From a virus: a stretch of 64,000 nucleotides of DNA. The first letter of the stretch is position 1; every line of letters starts with the position of its first letter. The stretch lies in the IMG/VR virus record IMGVR_UViG_3300050343_000145, positions 1 to 64,000 of that record. One strand, given 5' to 3'. Under the pieces are notes generated by a model. The model was not told the origin of the DNA, ran no database searches, and was given only the letters and a program-made list of their open reading frames with translations. Position numbers and translations under genes: made by a program. Below are positions 1-8,292 of the stretch, piece by piece.

Positions 1-1530
1 TACCATTCGCCTCCTCCTTTAATGTTGTACATTGTTGGCTCTTCAATCTTGCCGTTACTGTCTTTATACATTTTAGTTGGATGAGCTACTACAAATACAA
101 GTACATCGTACTTTTTAGCAAACGTTTCAATCTTAGTTAGATACTCCATAGTGTATCTATTGACGTCTTCAGTTTTACAATCAACGTCTCTAACTTTATT
201 AAATGGATCTATAACTAAACATTTAATACCTTTACGTTTTACTAGCTCAGCACCTTTCCTTAATACTGATTCTAAAGTATATCGTTCCATATCGATAAAA
301 TAAAAGTTATCATTAACGTGATCCGCTACTTGATTCCATTTATCTGTACCAATATCATTTTTCTTTGGCATGTCTTGCCAAACTTTTCTCATTAATTTAT
401 GAGCATGTAAATAGGTTGGTGCATTCTCGGGAGATGCAAAGGCTGTTTTCCATTGATACTTTTGATTGTATCCTACCACCATCTGATCAACGAAGTCAGA
501 TTTTCCGCTAGATGGTATGCCAGTAACAGTGATAAACTGCCCAGTGTAAGTACTAAAAATATCATCAAAATTAGGTAAACCAATTTGATACCCACGTTTG
601 AAACCATTCTTAACAAAGTCTGTAATTTCATCTTCTATGTCTTTAAAAGTTGTTACATTTTCTAATGGAACTGGTCTTGCTCCTTCAATACGTTTAATTA
701 ATTTCTCTTTACCGTATTTTATTAAATATTCATTTGCGTCTTTGCAATCTTCAAATGTAGCTATGTAACAAACTTCTGCTCCGAGTCTTCTTATAAATTC
801 TTGTTGTAGCGCTTGACCTGGTTCGTCATCATCTACAGCTAGTATTACTCTTTCTTTATTGTCAAAGTAATCTATACAGTTATCCAAATAATCTAAATTA
901 TTTGAATTTAGTGTTGCTCCGTTTGGAACAGATACTGCATTCTTAATTCCGGCTTCATGTAATGCTAACACATCCATTTCACCTTCTGTTATTATACAAT
1001 CTTCATAACCAACTATACTGTTAATGTTATAAAATATCTTCTCAGCACCTTTATATAATTTGAAATTCTTTCTGCCGTCTCTATATTTAACATTAATGAG
1101 TTGGTCGCCCATTATATAATTAAATTGAATTGTATTCTCGGACTTGCCGGTCTGTGGCATAAACTCTTTACCTTCTGTAACATTTAAGTCATCTAAAGTT
1201 TTTTGAGATATACCTCGTGATTGAAACCACTCGTATACTTTGAACCTAATTGCTTTAGGTTTCAACAACATCCAACGCATCGGGCCTAACGTACTCTTTT
1301 CACGCAGACCCTTTACGTTGATATGAATGTAATTGAAACGATGAATCACAATGATGACAAGTACCCAATCCTCTTTCCCAATCGTAAGAAGCACACTTTT
1401 GCTTTCTATTTTCAGGTTTTCTATCAGACGAACACAGGGGACAAATCCCCTGCGCTTTACCAACATCTAAATTGTGTTGGTTAAACTGGTCGATTAAAAA
1501 ACCATTAATCTCCGTGTTGTTTACTTGCAT
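1..1530 (-). CDS. Primase-helicase (Zn-ribbon, Toprim, DnaB/Twinkle-like helicase); 3' end off window; frame break near 1303
   Basis: Replicative primase-helicase that primes and unwinds phage DNA. The first 75 residues (1303-1530) hold a zinc ribbon with CPLC and CHHC pairs. After a TGA at 1300-1302 the protein continues in another frame: a Toprim domain (EGEMDVLAL near 950-990, acidic VDDDEPGQ near 808-836), then a RecA-type helicase core with Walker A GIPSSGKSDF near 491-525. The reading runs to GGGEW at position 1, where the window cuts it. The order matches T7 gp4/Twinkle-type enzymes. The frame change lies around an AAAGGG run, so an indel is likely; separate zinc-ribbon and helicase genes or programmed shifting are alternatives. 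Domain identity is secure, the fusion is inferred. Confidence 0.88.
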
Positions 1531-1539
1531 TTATTTAAT

Positions 1540-1626
1540 TTAATTATTATCTCTACAATCTGGACATATGTCACAAAACTCATATTCATCTTGTGACATA
1601 CCTTGTCCACACATTTCACATTTCAT
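1540..1626 (-). CDS. 28-residue four/five-cysteine micro-protein
   Basis: Begins MKCEMCGQGM and ends CDICPDCRDNN. Two CxxC pairs plus an extra cysteine suggest a single zinc-binding knuckle. The ATG overlaps the stop of the upstream ssDNA-binding gene by one base (TAATG), so translation is probably coupled. It sits between the binding protein and the primase-helicase. Function unknown; a role as a small replication accessory protein is only a guess from position. Confidence 0.6.
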   Translation of the reverse strand: MKCEMCGQGMSQDEYEFCDICPDCRDNN

Positions 1627-1934
1627 TAGAAAGGCAAATCATCTGCAGGTGCCGGAGCAGCTACAGCTTGCGCTGGCTGATCTGATCTTGGTGCAGCACT
1701 AACGTTATCACCATTTGTCCAAACTACTTGAACATTACCTAAATAAACTTTAGGATTTTTAGCTTCTCTTTCCTCTTTGGATTGAGCAACTACAACCGGT
1801 CCTTGATTACCAAACTGATCAACTTCATCGTTTATAGTAATTGTAATAGGTAAATACTTACCCTTCTTACCAACAATGATCTTGTCTTTTGGTATCTCGT
1901 TAAGGTTGATACTTGTTTTAATTATACTAGCCAT
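1626..1934 (-). CDS. ssb: Single-stranded DNA-binding protein-like
   Basis: A 102-residue protein with a beta-rich, OB-fold-sized body, then an Ala/Pro-rich linker (APAPA) and the acidic-aromatic tail DDLPF. That tail is the hallmark by which bacterial and phage SSBs recruit partners. It lies in the replication/recombination cluster with primase-helicase, exonuclease and annealing protein. It is shorter than bacterial SSB and the body has no motif I can pin down, so the call rests mainly on the C-terminal peptide and context. Confidence 0.72.
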   Translation of the reverse strand: MASIIKTSINLNEIPKDKIIVGKKGKYLPITITINDEVDQFGNQGPVVVAQSKEEREAKNPKVYLGNVQVVWTNGDNVSAAPRSDQPAQAVAAPAPADDLPF

Positions 1935-1935
1935 A

Positions 1936-2154
1936 TTATACTGCTGTTTGAAATAAGTTATTGAACATAGTTCTTAGCTCAGTAGTTCCTACTGTAGCCC
2001 CTGTAGCTTGTAACCTTCTACGAAAGTTATCGGCTTTTTTGCTATACGCATGCAATCCATCTTTAGACGTATTGTTCGCATAAAACTCAGTTGTTGGGAA
2101 AGTCATTCCCGTCATTGCACATAATTTAGTTGTTGCTTTTTTTCTTCTTGCCAT
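1936..2154 (-). CDS. Small basic protein, endonuclease VII-like zinc-ribbon remnant possible
   Basis: A 72-residue basic protein starting MARRKKATTKLCAMTG. The stretch EFYANNTSKDGLHAYSKKAD resembles the recurrent phage pattern (C-x-x-C, then SEFY, then SKDGL, then C-x-x-C) seen at the N-terminus of recombination endonuclease VII-type proteins, but most cysteines are missing. It is one base from ssb and 14 bases from the exonuclease gene, so it is in the same transcript. Function unknown. Confidence 0.55.
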   Translation of the reverse strand: MARRKKATTKLCAMTGMTFPTTEFYANNTSKDGLHAYSKKADNFRRRLQATGATVGTTELRTMFNNLFQTAV

Positions 2155-2167
2155 AATAATAAGGGTT

Positions 2168-2899
2168 TTAAAGGGTTAAATTCATAAAATATTGCGAAGG
2201 TTCAAATCCTTCTGTCTTAAAAAATAAGTCGTAAGCCTCAGTGGCTCTTTTAACTTTAGCCTCACCTGATCTGTAAAAATCTGGTGAGCAATCAATAACT
2301 GCTATTTGGTGAGTGTTCTTATCCATAACCATAAACACAAATTCATAGCCAAATAATTTACTATAAATATAAGCTTGTGAATCGTAGTTGTAACGGTAAG
2401 CAGAACGCTTGAAAGAATTTATGTCGGAAGTGGTTTTCAGGTCAATGATTAGTTGATCATCATGGTTTATGATGTCAGCTTTTCCTTTCCACATATTTCC
2501 TTCAAGCTCTACTATACCAGGCTTCTCATACTCAACGTCAATACCACGAACTAAGCCGCGACAAATGTCGTTTTTCATCAGTTTTTCGGTCATCAATTCT
2601 ATCTTGTCGACCTCGTGTTGTAATAAACACAACTCGCCACCAGACATTTCTTTGTAGTGTTTTGTATTTCTTGTACTGCTTTCTATTATCTTAAACTTCT
2701 TAAGTTTATCAGGTTCTAGTATTGCAGTGTGGAAATAACCACCAACTAAAAATGCAGATGACATTTTTGATTGTTCGCCTAAAGCTAAAGGATTAGTAAG
2801 CAAAGTAGATATATCACTGTTACTCAAGAATTGTTTACCAAACTTGCCGTAATAATGTTCATCTTCTTTTAACTTTTCTAATACCTTTTCTTTTTTCAT
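2168..2899 (-). CDS. PD-(D/E)XK exonuclease (RecE/Cas4-like)
   Basis: A 243-residue nuclease of the PD-(D/E)XK superfamily, probably the 5'-3' exonuclease partner of the adjacent annealing protein. Visible motifs are an N-terminal His in GGYFHTAI (H57), GKAD (139-142, acidic metal ligand D142), DLKT (153-156, the D-x-K core) and the following YNYDSQAYIYS helix with a conserved Gln and Tyr. Length and motif order fit phage exonucleases of the RecE-C/DUF3799 type. It abuts the ERF gene with no gap, as in many phage recombination modules. Confident about fold, inferred about polarity. Confidence 0.85.
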   Translation of the reverse strand: MKKEKVLEKLKEDEHYYGKFGKQFLSNSDISTLLTNPLALGEQSKMSSAFLVGGYFHTAILEPDKLKKFKIIESSTRNTKHYKEMSGGELCLLQHEVDKIELMTEKLMKNDICRGLVRGIDVEYEKPGIVELEGNMWKGKADIINHDDQLIIDLKTTSDINSFKRSAYRYNYDSQAYIYSKLFGYEFVFMVMDKNTHQIAVIDCSPDFYRSGEAKVKRATEAYDLFFKTEGFEPSQYFMNLTL

Positions 2900-3469
2900 T
2901 TACAATGTAGTTAATTCAATTAGTTCTTTTTTAACATCGTTTGTTAAATTGTACTTGTTTTCAATCACTGCCATTTTACCGCCTGCTTTTATATAGTCTA
3001 AAGCTTTTTGAAATTTAGGATCTTTTACGTTCTTTATTTCAGCTTTGATTGCGACTGGTTTAGCTGCTGTAACTTTGCCGTGACTGTTTGTTGCGTCACT
3101 ATCTTGAGTGTCGTCTATTAGTAATAAGTTGCCAAGTGCATACTTTTTACCGTAACTCGATGCGCTACCAAACTTTTGAGGTGTTTGCATACCCTTTTGA
3201 TTAAGGTCTACACCAACTAAAGCTGTAGCTTCCAATTCCATACCTTTCTCATCTTGAATAACTGCTGTGCTTTCAAGTATAGGCATAGGATCACTTGAGA
3301 TTAATCTTTCTTTAATCCTTACTGATACTCCTAGCTCTAATAGATAGGGTTTAATTGATTCGAGAATGTCTTCGGCTGATCTGAAGTTGTATTTGCCGAA
3401 TGAGTTAAATCTACTTTTCTTCGATTTAAATTTTGTCTGAATGGTTGACAGTTTTTGGTTTAGGGTCAT
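2900..3469 (-). CDS. ERF-family single-strand annealing protein
   Basis: A 189-residue recombinase that anneals ssDNA, probably acting with the exonuclease next to it. Family signs are FRSAEDILESIKPYL near residues 29-43 and the signature region around 100-125 (GSASSYGKKYALGNLLLI followed by the acidic DDTQDSDA), comparable to the tyrosine-rich YARRYAL and acidic segment of ERF proteins. A lysine-rich C-terminal part follows. Gene pairing with the nuclease supports a two-component system for repair or concatemer formation. Confidence 0.85.
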   Translation of the reverse strand: MTLNQKLSTIQTKFKSKKSRFNSFGKYNFRSAEDILESIKPYLLELGVSVRIKERLISSDPMPILESTAVIQDEKGMELEATALVGVDLNQKGMQTPQKFGSASSYGKKYALGNLLLIDDTQDSDATNSHGKVTAAKPVAIKAEIKNVKDPKFQKALDYIKAGGKMAVIENKYNLTNDVKKELIELTTL

Positions 3470-3521
3470 AATATATTATTACATGTTTTTAATTAAACTT
3501 AAATTCGTTATTTACCGTAAC

Positions 3522-4286
3522 CTACAGATAATCAAGCACTTGCGAGCTATCTACGTTGTCGATTAGGGTTTGTATAGCATCACGTTTTATTTGTGAAATT
3601 CTTACATGAGCAGTGCTCACACTAATTCCAACTTGAGTGGCTATATCGTTTGCAGAATGCTTATCACAGTCTAAACCGTAACTTAGCCTCAATACATCAT
3701 ATTGTCTTTCGTCTAAATGCGTTCGCATTAAACCTAGCAAATAAGTATTTAATAAAGCTATGTTATATGGTTCGGATTTGTCTATTACTTGGTAAGCTAA
3801 ATTTTCATCATCGTTAGGGCTAGCATCGATTGAAGAGAATACTGAATTAAAGAACATCGCAACCATTTTTTCATCTTTAGGATTGCGTCTGATTTCATTT
3901 AACTTATGTTCTGGTATTCTTATGTCGCCTCTACAATTGTCTACGGCTCTTCGTATTGCGCCCTTAATTCTTTTTGATAAGAACGATTTAATTGTTTTTT
4001 CTTGATCCTCAGACTCAGATAAAATAGCTCTGTCAATTTTAGACACTGCCGCTGTTAAGCCAATGTTTCCTTCTTGAAACAAATCCATTATACTTAAAAC
4101 TCCCGACGCTTGATCTGCTGTAGATTGTTTCATTGCAAGTGTAATTACCAGGGGTAAAAAATTAGTAATAATTTCTTGATCGGTTAAAAGTGTATAATCG
4201 CCATCAATTGGTTTTTTAACTTTTTCAATTGCTGCTTCAACTTCGTTTTTATATCTGACGTAATTTTGAATATTAAATTTTCTCAT
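3522..4286 (-). CDS. Sigma-70-family RNA polymerase sigma factor
   Basis: A 254-residue phage sigma factor. Region 2 is visible at about 65-90 (DLFQEGNIGLTAAVSKID), followed by a basic segment with IPEH near 125. Region 4 forms the C-terminal helix-turn-helix (SANDIATQVGISVSTAHVRI, about 212-231) preceded by the acidic RLSYGLD turn. It probably redirects host RNA polymerase to phage middle or late promoters, but which promoters is not shown by sequence. Its start overlaps the end of the upstream HTH gene by four bases (ATGA), so the two are co-translated. Confidence 0.88.
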   Translation of the reverse strand: MRKFNIQNYVRYKNEVEAAIEKVKKPIDGDYTLLTDQEIITNFLPLVITLAMKQSTADQASGVLSIMDLFQEGNIGLTAAVSKIDRAILSESEDQEKTIKSFLSKRIKGAIRRAVDNCRGDIRIPEHKLNEIRRNPKDEKMVAMFFNSVFSSIDASPNDDENLAYQVIDKSEPYNIALLNTYLLGLMRTHLDERQYDVLRLSYGLDCDKHSANDIATQVGISVSTAHVRISQIKRDAIQTLIDNVDSSQVLDYL

Positions 4287-4921
4287 AATTCTTTGTTCAA
4301 TAATTGTTTTTCAAGTTTTAGTTGATTGCCCATATTTCTGTGTATTGTTCTTGTGGTACAACTTAATAACTTGGCTAGTTTACTTATTGTTATCTTTTGT
4401 TTTTCGTGGTTGAGGTCAAGCATACATTGGTATATGTCGTCTTCTGAAACTTTTTTACCTTTACCAATTAGTTTACCTACTATGCTTAGCTTCTGTGATA
4501 ATGTTAAACCCGTACCGTGTTTGAATATTACTTTACGTATTCGATTACGAGGAGGTGTATCACCGATGCCAAGCACTTCATTAATCATATTGTCAAGTAT
4601 TTTTTGTTTCATAAAGAATGTAACAAAACCGTTTTCTTTGTCTGCAATAAAATTAAATATAGATCGCATATCGTCATCAAGTGAAACATCATCTCCTTCG
4701 ATGCCATCTGCATTTAAATAGTATAAAACTAAAAAATGCCACTTTAATGATTTATATGTGGTTATCTTTGCTTTACTGCGAAATAGATTGTAGCATTGGA
4801 ACGTACCTTCCGCGTAGTAATCATATAGATTAGTTGATTCGGTTGGTAGGTCTGAGATAGGGTTACGGTAATATATAACTTGCCTATCGTTCAGCCACTT
4901 TAAGTTTCTATCTTGTGACAT
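4283..4921 (-). CDS. Helix-turn-helix protein coupled to the sigma factor
   Basis: A 212-residue protein with a clear C-terminal helix-turn-helix (KITISKLAKLLSCTTRTIHR, about 177-196). The rest is helical and aromatic-rich with no family I recognise. The ATGA overlap with the sigma factor downstream suggests they act together, for example as a transcription regulator, a co-factor for the phage sigma, or a replication initiator. DNA binding is inferred from the HTH; the target is unknown. Confidence 0.7.
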   Translation of the reverse strand: MSQDRNLKWLNDRQVIYYRNPISDLPTESTNLYDYYAEGTFQCYNLFRSKAKITTYKSLKWHFLVLYYLNADGIEGDDVSLDDDMRSIFNFIADKENGFVTFFMKQKILDNMINEVLGIGDTPPRNRIRKVIFKHGTGLTLSQKLSIVGKLIGKGKKVSEDDIYQCMLDLNHEKQKITISKLAKLLSCTTRTIHRNMGNQLKLEKQLLNKEL

Positions 4922-4938
4922 TAGCTTACTACTAATTA

Positions 4939-5052
4939 TTATTTATTAGCTTTCGTCGCTCTTCTCGGCTTTTGAAATTTCTTTACTTTGTTTGCAATGT
5001 TAAAAACATTTGCATTTATTAAATGCTTTGCATTTTTTGTTGTTTTACTCAT
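4939..5052 (-). CDS. 37-residue basic protein
   Basis: A short lysine/arginine-rich protein (starts MSKTTKNAKHLINANV, ends KPRRATKANK). Its start overlaps the end of the upstream 3D-domain gene by 8 bases, in keeping with the overlap style of this operon, and it lies directly before the HTH gene. No family recognised; the charge suggests nucleic-acid binding, which is inference. Confidence 0.5.
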   Translation of the reverse strand: MSKTTKNAKHLINANVFNIANKVKKFQKPRRATKANK

Positions 5053-5394
5053 TTAATTCAATTTTAATGTTATTCCATTTTCCCATAGTGCCAACGTTAA
5101 CAAGAAAGTCAATACGTTTAGTAAAACGTTTATTCATTCTGTCTTGTACGGTCCAGTCACCATCAAATTCTTACTTATTCCTTCTATGCAGACACTCGCT
5201 CCAAACGTGTAACCCAACTTTTCAAGGTCTCGAGAAACCGCAATCCATCTGTGCCCAGCAGGGTTATCAGGATTAATATGTTTCATTGAGGCAGTGACGA
5301 ATGGAGTGCTGTCTGTCTGTTCAATTACCGCATGGTAAACCGTAGCGGTCACTAACTCCCCGAGGAATAGTGTTAAAATTATAAGCTGTTTCAT
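5045..5394 (-). CDS. Exported 3D-domain protein, frame break near 5160
   Basis: The N-terminal part (5134-5394) has a hydrophobic leader (MKQLIILTLFLGELVTATVY), likely a signal peptide, then a double-psi beta-barrel beginning. The barrel continues only in another frame at 5045-5160: WTVQDRMNKRFTKRIDFL is the typical C-terminal core of 3D domains, with the conserved Asp of the RID motif. Adding one T to the TTT run near 5160 joins them into about 116 residues. 3D domains occur in resuscitation factors and MltA transglycosylases, so it may act on or sense peptidoglycan in the periplasm. The N-terminus overlaps the upstream gene by 74 bases, which is unusually long. Confidence 0.68.
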
Positions 5395-5851
5395 TCTTAT
5401 TTATTATTTTTGCTTTTTCGATTATATAATACGTCCAATACCCGTGTATAGCATTTGACCGTTTGAACTCGTCAGGCATACACTGTGGTGGTTGCTCAAA
5501 CTTGTTGCCAAGTGGCATACCTACAGGACAGTTTTTTAATACATCAAAACATTTCTCAATACTTAAATGTCGTTTGTTATATCGTTTAGTGTACTCATTA
5601 CCGAGTGCTAGCATGTGTTCAAATAACCAATAGTACTGTGCACTTGTTTCACGGCACCATATACTTGAAGGGTGATTGTAATGTGCTTTTTTATATGGTA
5701 TATAAGAAGCATCATAATCTCGCTCTTCTGCATAATGATGATGGGCCGTACAGAGCATTTGGGCGCTCTCTAAGATCATTTTAACTTTGTGTTTGTCATA
5801 AACATAACTCGCTGCTAAATGAGGGTCGTCGTGTAAATAAAATATATTCAT
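5321..5851 (-). CDS. Conserved marine-phage protein of unknown function
   Basis: A 176-residue soluble protein. The N-terminus (MNIFYLHDDPHLAASYVYDK, then HKVKMILESAQML and HHHY) resembles a family common in marine phages with a conserved H-x-VKM-x-LE-x-x-Q-x-L pattern; I do not know its activity. It is rich in His, Cys and Tyr, which would suit a metal-binding enzyme. The start overlaps the preceding 33-residue gene by 4 bases. It lies among DNA-metabolism genes downstream of the ligase. Confidence 0.65.
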   Translation of the reverse strand: MNIFYLHDDPHLAASYVYDKHKVKMILESAQMLCTAHHHYAEERDYDASYIPYKKAHYNHPSSIWCRETSAQYYWLFEHMLALGNEYTKRYNKRHLSIEKCFDVLKNCPVGMPLGNKFEQPPQCMPDEFKRSNAIHGYWTYYIIEKAKIINKNETAYNFNTIPRGVSDRYGLPCGN

Positions 5852-5949
5852 GCTTTATTAACTCTATTATAGTGTGTGTCTAATAATATGTTAGCAACTT
5901 CTATGCTTATCATATTTTCGTTGTATAATTGCCATATAACTTTACTCAT
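5848..5949 (-). CDS. 33-residue protein, unknown
   Basis: Reads MSKVIWQLYNENMISIEVA and ends HYNRVNKA. It overlaps its upstream neighbour by 8 bases and its downstream neighbour by 4, the same coupling seen across this operon, which is the main reason to believe it is translated. No recognisable family. Confidence 0.5.
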   Translation of the reverse strand: MSKVIWQLYNENMISIEVANILLDTHYNRVNKA

Positions 5950-6055
5950 AATTGTATATTTCTTCAAGTTCACATAATAACATTTCATCTATTTCTTCTA
6001 TAGAAAACCTATAAAAGTTTCGGTGTGTGTATGCTCTAGTCCAAGGATTATTCAT
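5942..6055 (-). CDS. 37-residue acidic protein, unknown
   Basis: Starts MNNPWTRAYTHRNFYRFSI and ends in a glutamate-rich helix (DEMLLCELEEIYNYE). I chose the ATG at 6053-6055, which overlaps the ligase stop by 8 bases. A longer reading from 6148 would run about 100 bases into the ligase and is unlikely. Function unknown. Confidence 0.5.
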   Translation of the reverse strand: MNNPWTRAYTHRNFYRFSIEEIDEMLLCELEEIYNYE

Positions 6056-6896
6056 AATTTCTAATGGTTTTAAATAGTGGGTGTCTGTAACTACCGGCTT
6101 TAGTACGTTCGAAATAAGTGAATGTAGCTTTTTGGCCAATGTAGTCATGAATATTATTAAGCATATTAGCTAAATCTTTGTAAGTGTAGCCTTTACCGGG
6201 AGGGCAACCGAATCTGTTACCGTCGTCGTCCATCATTAAGAACTTACCGAGTGTGCCTTCACGTTTACCTTTACCGATTTCGTAACCAACAATAGTAGCT
6301 TCGGTGTCGCTGAAGTCTTTAAACTTTTGTAAGTTATAAGATCGTTTTTGTTCGTAAGGTTTATCAAGACGTAATATAGAACCTTCATAACCACTGTTTA
6401 GATTGTACTGGTGGATTATGTTTGCAGCGTCTTTGGATAAAGCGTGCTTAGTTTCTACATACTTTACGCAGTAAGAATACATATCACTTGTAACAAGTTG
6501 ATTCATTCTGTAACCGTATGGTTGATTCATCACAGTCTCTATATAGTCGTAGCAGTGAAACTGTATCATTTTACTTGCTTCAGCTCTATCAGATGCTGTT
6601 GGTTTTTGTTTTCTAACTAATGATATAATCTTTTCGAAATCATCCCTTAGATCGTGGTTATATAATTCGCCATCAAGTACAACATCAGGTTGTTGCGTAA
6701 AGAAATAGTGCAACGAGTTTGTAATGTGGGCTATATTAAAAAATTGTTTACCTGTACGTGAGTGGGCTACAACTTCGTTGTTGTCATCGAGTTGTATAAT
6801 GCAACGCACGCCGTCAAGCTTAGGTTGAATGTATACTTTCTCGGACCAGTCGACAGGTTTTTTGTCTACTTTGTATGCGAGCATTGGTTTTATCAT
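6048..6896 (-). CDS. ATP-dependent DNA ligase
   Basis: A 282-residue nucleotidyltransferase-type ligase that seals nicks in phage DNA. Catalytic motif I is KLDGVR with the adenylated lysine K26. Motif III is VVLDGELY (D75-E77), motif IV is YEGSILR (E171) and motif V is LQKFKDF (K191/K193). A short C-terminal OB-fold-like segment follows (EATIVGYEIGKGKREGTLGK). The size is that of minimal viral ligases without extra DNA-binding domains. It overlaps its upstream neighbour by four bases (ATGA). Confidence 0.93.
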   Translation of the reverse strand: MIKPMLAYKVDKKPVDWSEKVYIQPKLDGVRCIIQLDDNNEVVAHSRTGKQFFNIAHITNSLHYFFTQQPDVVLDGELYNHDLRDDFEKIISLVRKQKPTASDRAEASKMIQFHCYDYIETVMNQPYGYRMNQLVTSDMYSYCVKYVETKHALSKDAANIIHQYNLNSGYEGSILRLDKPYEQKRSYNLQKFKDFSDTEATIVGYEIGKGKREGTLGKFLMMDDDGNRFGCPPGKGYTYKDLANMLNNIHDYIGQKATFTYFERTKAGSYRHPLFKTIRNYE

Positions 6897-7150
6897 AATT
6901 CTTTTTTTATTTTTTCTATTCTTTTTTTAATTAGGGCAGCTTGTTCGTATTCTTCGTTGGCTTCGTACTCTTTCATTACACTTGTTAAACTTTGTATTTC
7001 TTCAAGCAATAAATCATTTGTACTATAATATTTAGAGTCCTGTTGTCGCACGACATCAAGCCCGTAAGTTGCCGTTTCAGGATTTATAAACTCATTGTAT
7101 AAATCGGTACGTATTCGGCGGTATAGCATTTTGTATTCGTCGTCTGTCAT
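6893..7150 (-). CDS. Small helical protein with UVR-like motif
   Basis: An 85-residue, charged, helical protein. Its C-terminal part (YEANEEYEQAALIKKRIEKI) looks like the UVR helical hairpin found in UvrB/UvrC and in regulatory proteins, which mediates protein contacts. Coupled to the ligase through an ATGA overlap and preceded by a copy of the repeated promoter motif. No enzymatic domain is visible. Confidence 0.6.
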   Translation of the reverse strand: MTDDEYKMLYRRIRTDLYNEFINPETATYGLDVVRQQDSKYYSTNDLLLEEIQSLTSVMKEYEANEEYEQAALIKKRIEKIKKEL

Positions 7151-7153
7151 ATA

Positions 7154-7190
7154 TTATTATTATCCGTGTTTGATCGTGTTTAGTCTGTAT
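7154..7190 (-). promoter_or_regulatory. Early promoter motif, copy 1
   Basis: On the minus strand: AGACTAAACACGA, 8 variable bases, then CGGATAATAATAA, just before the gene starting at 7150. One of seven copies with identical internal spacing. Reading it as a promoter, with GGATAAT near the -10 position, is inference. Confidence 0.62.
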
Positions 7191-7566
7191 TGTTTAATTC
7201 TTTTTCAGATTCAATTCTGTCTTGTACTATTATATATTGTTCATGAAGTAAATCGTCAATGTATAATTCGTCGTAAATTTCTTCATCAACGAATATATCA
7301 AGACCATCTTTAACACAACTTATAATTTCATCAACTAATCCGGTAGCATAGTAATAAACATTTTCAGGGTTGAAACCATAATCGTCGTTTGCATGAGCCC
7401 AATATACTGTATAAGAGTCTGCAGTATATACAGATTCAAAAATATAGTCACAAGTATTAGTTCCCATATAATCGGTTGTTATTTTAGAGTTGTAATAATC
7501 TAATATCCAAGTCTTTGCTTCTTCGGGTGTGACATCGTGCATGTCTTCTTTATATATTTTTTCCAT
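7180..7566 (-). CDS. Acidic protein, unknown
   Basis: A 128-residue strongly acidic, tyrosine-rich protein (for example NPENVYYYATGLVDEI and a C-terminal ESEKELNNTD). The start MEKIYKEDMHDVTPEEAK is one base after the preceding gene, and its end runs into promoter copy 1. No motif recognised. The acidity would suit a DNA mimic or host-protein inhibitor, but nothing in the sequence proves that. Confidence 0.6.
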   Translation of the reverse strand: MEKIYKEDMHDVTPEEAKTWILDYYNSKITTDYMGTNTCDYIFESVYTADSYTVYWAHANDDYGFNPENVYYYATGLVDEIISCVKDGLDIFVDEEIYDELYIDDLLHEQYIIVQDRIESEKELNNTD

Positions 7567-7567
7567 A

Positions 7568-7816
7568 TTAATCTAGTAATACCATATAGGCTTTAGGGTT
7601 ATTTTTTCTAAACCATGACAAACCGTCTTGCCAGTTTTTTACTGTTATATCAGTTAAAGTGTCAGGGGTTATCATTGCACACCCCATAACAAAGTCGTAC
7701 ATACTTAATTCTAAGTTATTAAGTTCGTAGCTTTCGCCAGAGAATGGATTTGTTACACTATCGCCTTGATCGTATACGGTTCCATTAAACCATTTAGGTA
7801 ATTTATTTTGTTTCAT
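7568..7816 (-). CDS. Small conserved phage protein (PKWFNG...NPFSGE type)
   Basis: An 82-residue protein with the stretch LPKWFNGTVYDQGDSVTNPF followed by SGES and LSMYDFVMG. I recall similar short proteins in many marine phages, always without a known function. It has a compact alpha/beta look and no membrane segment. Tightly packed between its neighbours (1-base gaps). Confidence 0.62.
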   Translation of the reverse strand: MKQNKLPKWFNGTVYDQGDSVTNPFSGESYELNNLELSMYDFVMGCAMITPDTLTDITVKNWQDGLSWFRKNNPKAYMVLLD

Positions 7817-7817
7817 A

Positions 7818-8291
7818 TTAACATTGTTTACATACTGTGAATTTCTCTTCTTTCCATTGCGTATAGCCCATTCCGGGTTCAGCGTATTTTTCTATTATTG
7901 TGTTAGGACTGCCAACAAATATATTTTGATTAGAGTAGTTATCCCAACAACTTAACCATACATCAGGCTTGCCAACCCATATAATCCATGTATAATGGTG
8001 GTCAATTGATGTGACACTAGGGTATAAGTACTGACTGTTGTAGTGGAAGTCGTGTACTAAGTGGCTTGCAATTCTTGATCCATCACCAAAGTTGTTAAAA
8101 CCTTGGTCTTTTTGCATGTAGTTTACCCAGTTAGCTAGCTCAACACCACGCCACGAAGGGTAACCATCATGGTGCATGTACATGTTTACATAGCTATCGT
8201 CTTTAACTTTTTCGGGATTAACTGCGAAGCCTGCTTCAAATTGTTTTGCTTCTGATCGATTTACGACCATTGTTACGTTTCTAGTACTCAT
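7818..8291 (-). CDS. Conserved phage protein, unknown
   Basis: A 157-residue soluble protein rich in Trp, Tyr and His (HHDGYPSWRGVELANWVNYM; SIDHHYTWIIWVG). It ends VCKQC, a possible metal-binding tail. I cannot assign a fold with confidence. It lies in the early block between two small unknown genes with 1-base spacing, so it is part of the operon driven by promoter copy 2. Confidence 0.58.
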   Translation of the reverse strand: MSTRNVTMVVNRSEAKQFEAGFAVNPEKVKDDSYVNMYMHHDGYPSWRGVELANWVNYMQKDQGFNNFGDGSRIASHLVHDFHYNSQYLYPSVTSIDHHYTWIIWVGKPDVWLSCWDNYSNQNIFVGSPNTIIEKYAEPGMGYTQWKEEKFTVCKQC

Positions 8292-8292
8292 A

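Noticed and set aside
6056-6148. Longer start for the small gene at 5942
   Set aside because: It would overlap the ligase by about 100 bases; the internal ATG at 6055 gives the standard 8-base overlap.
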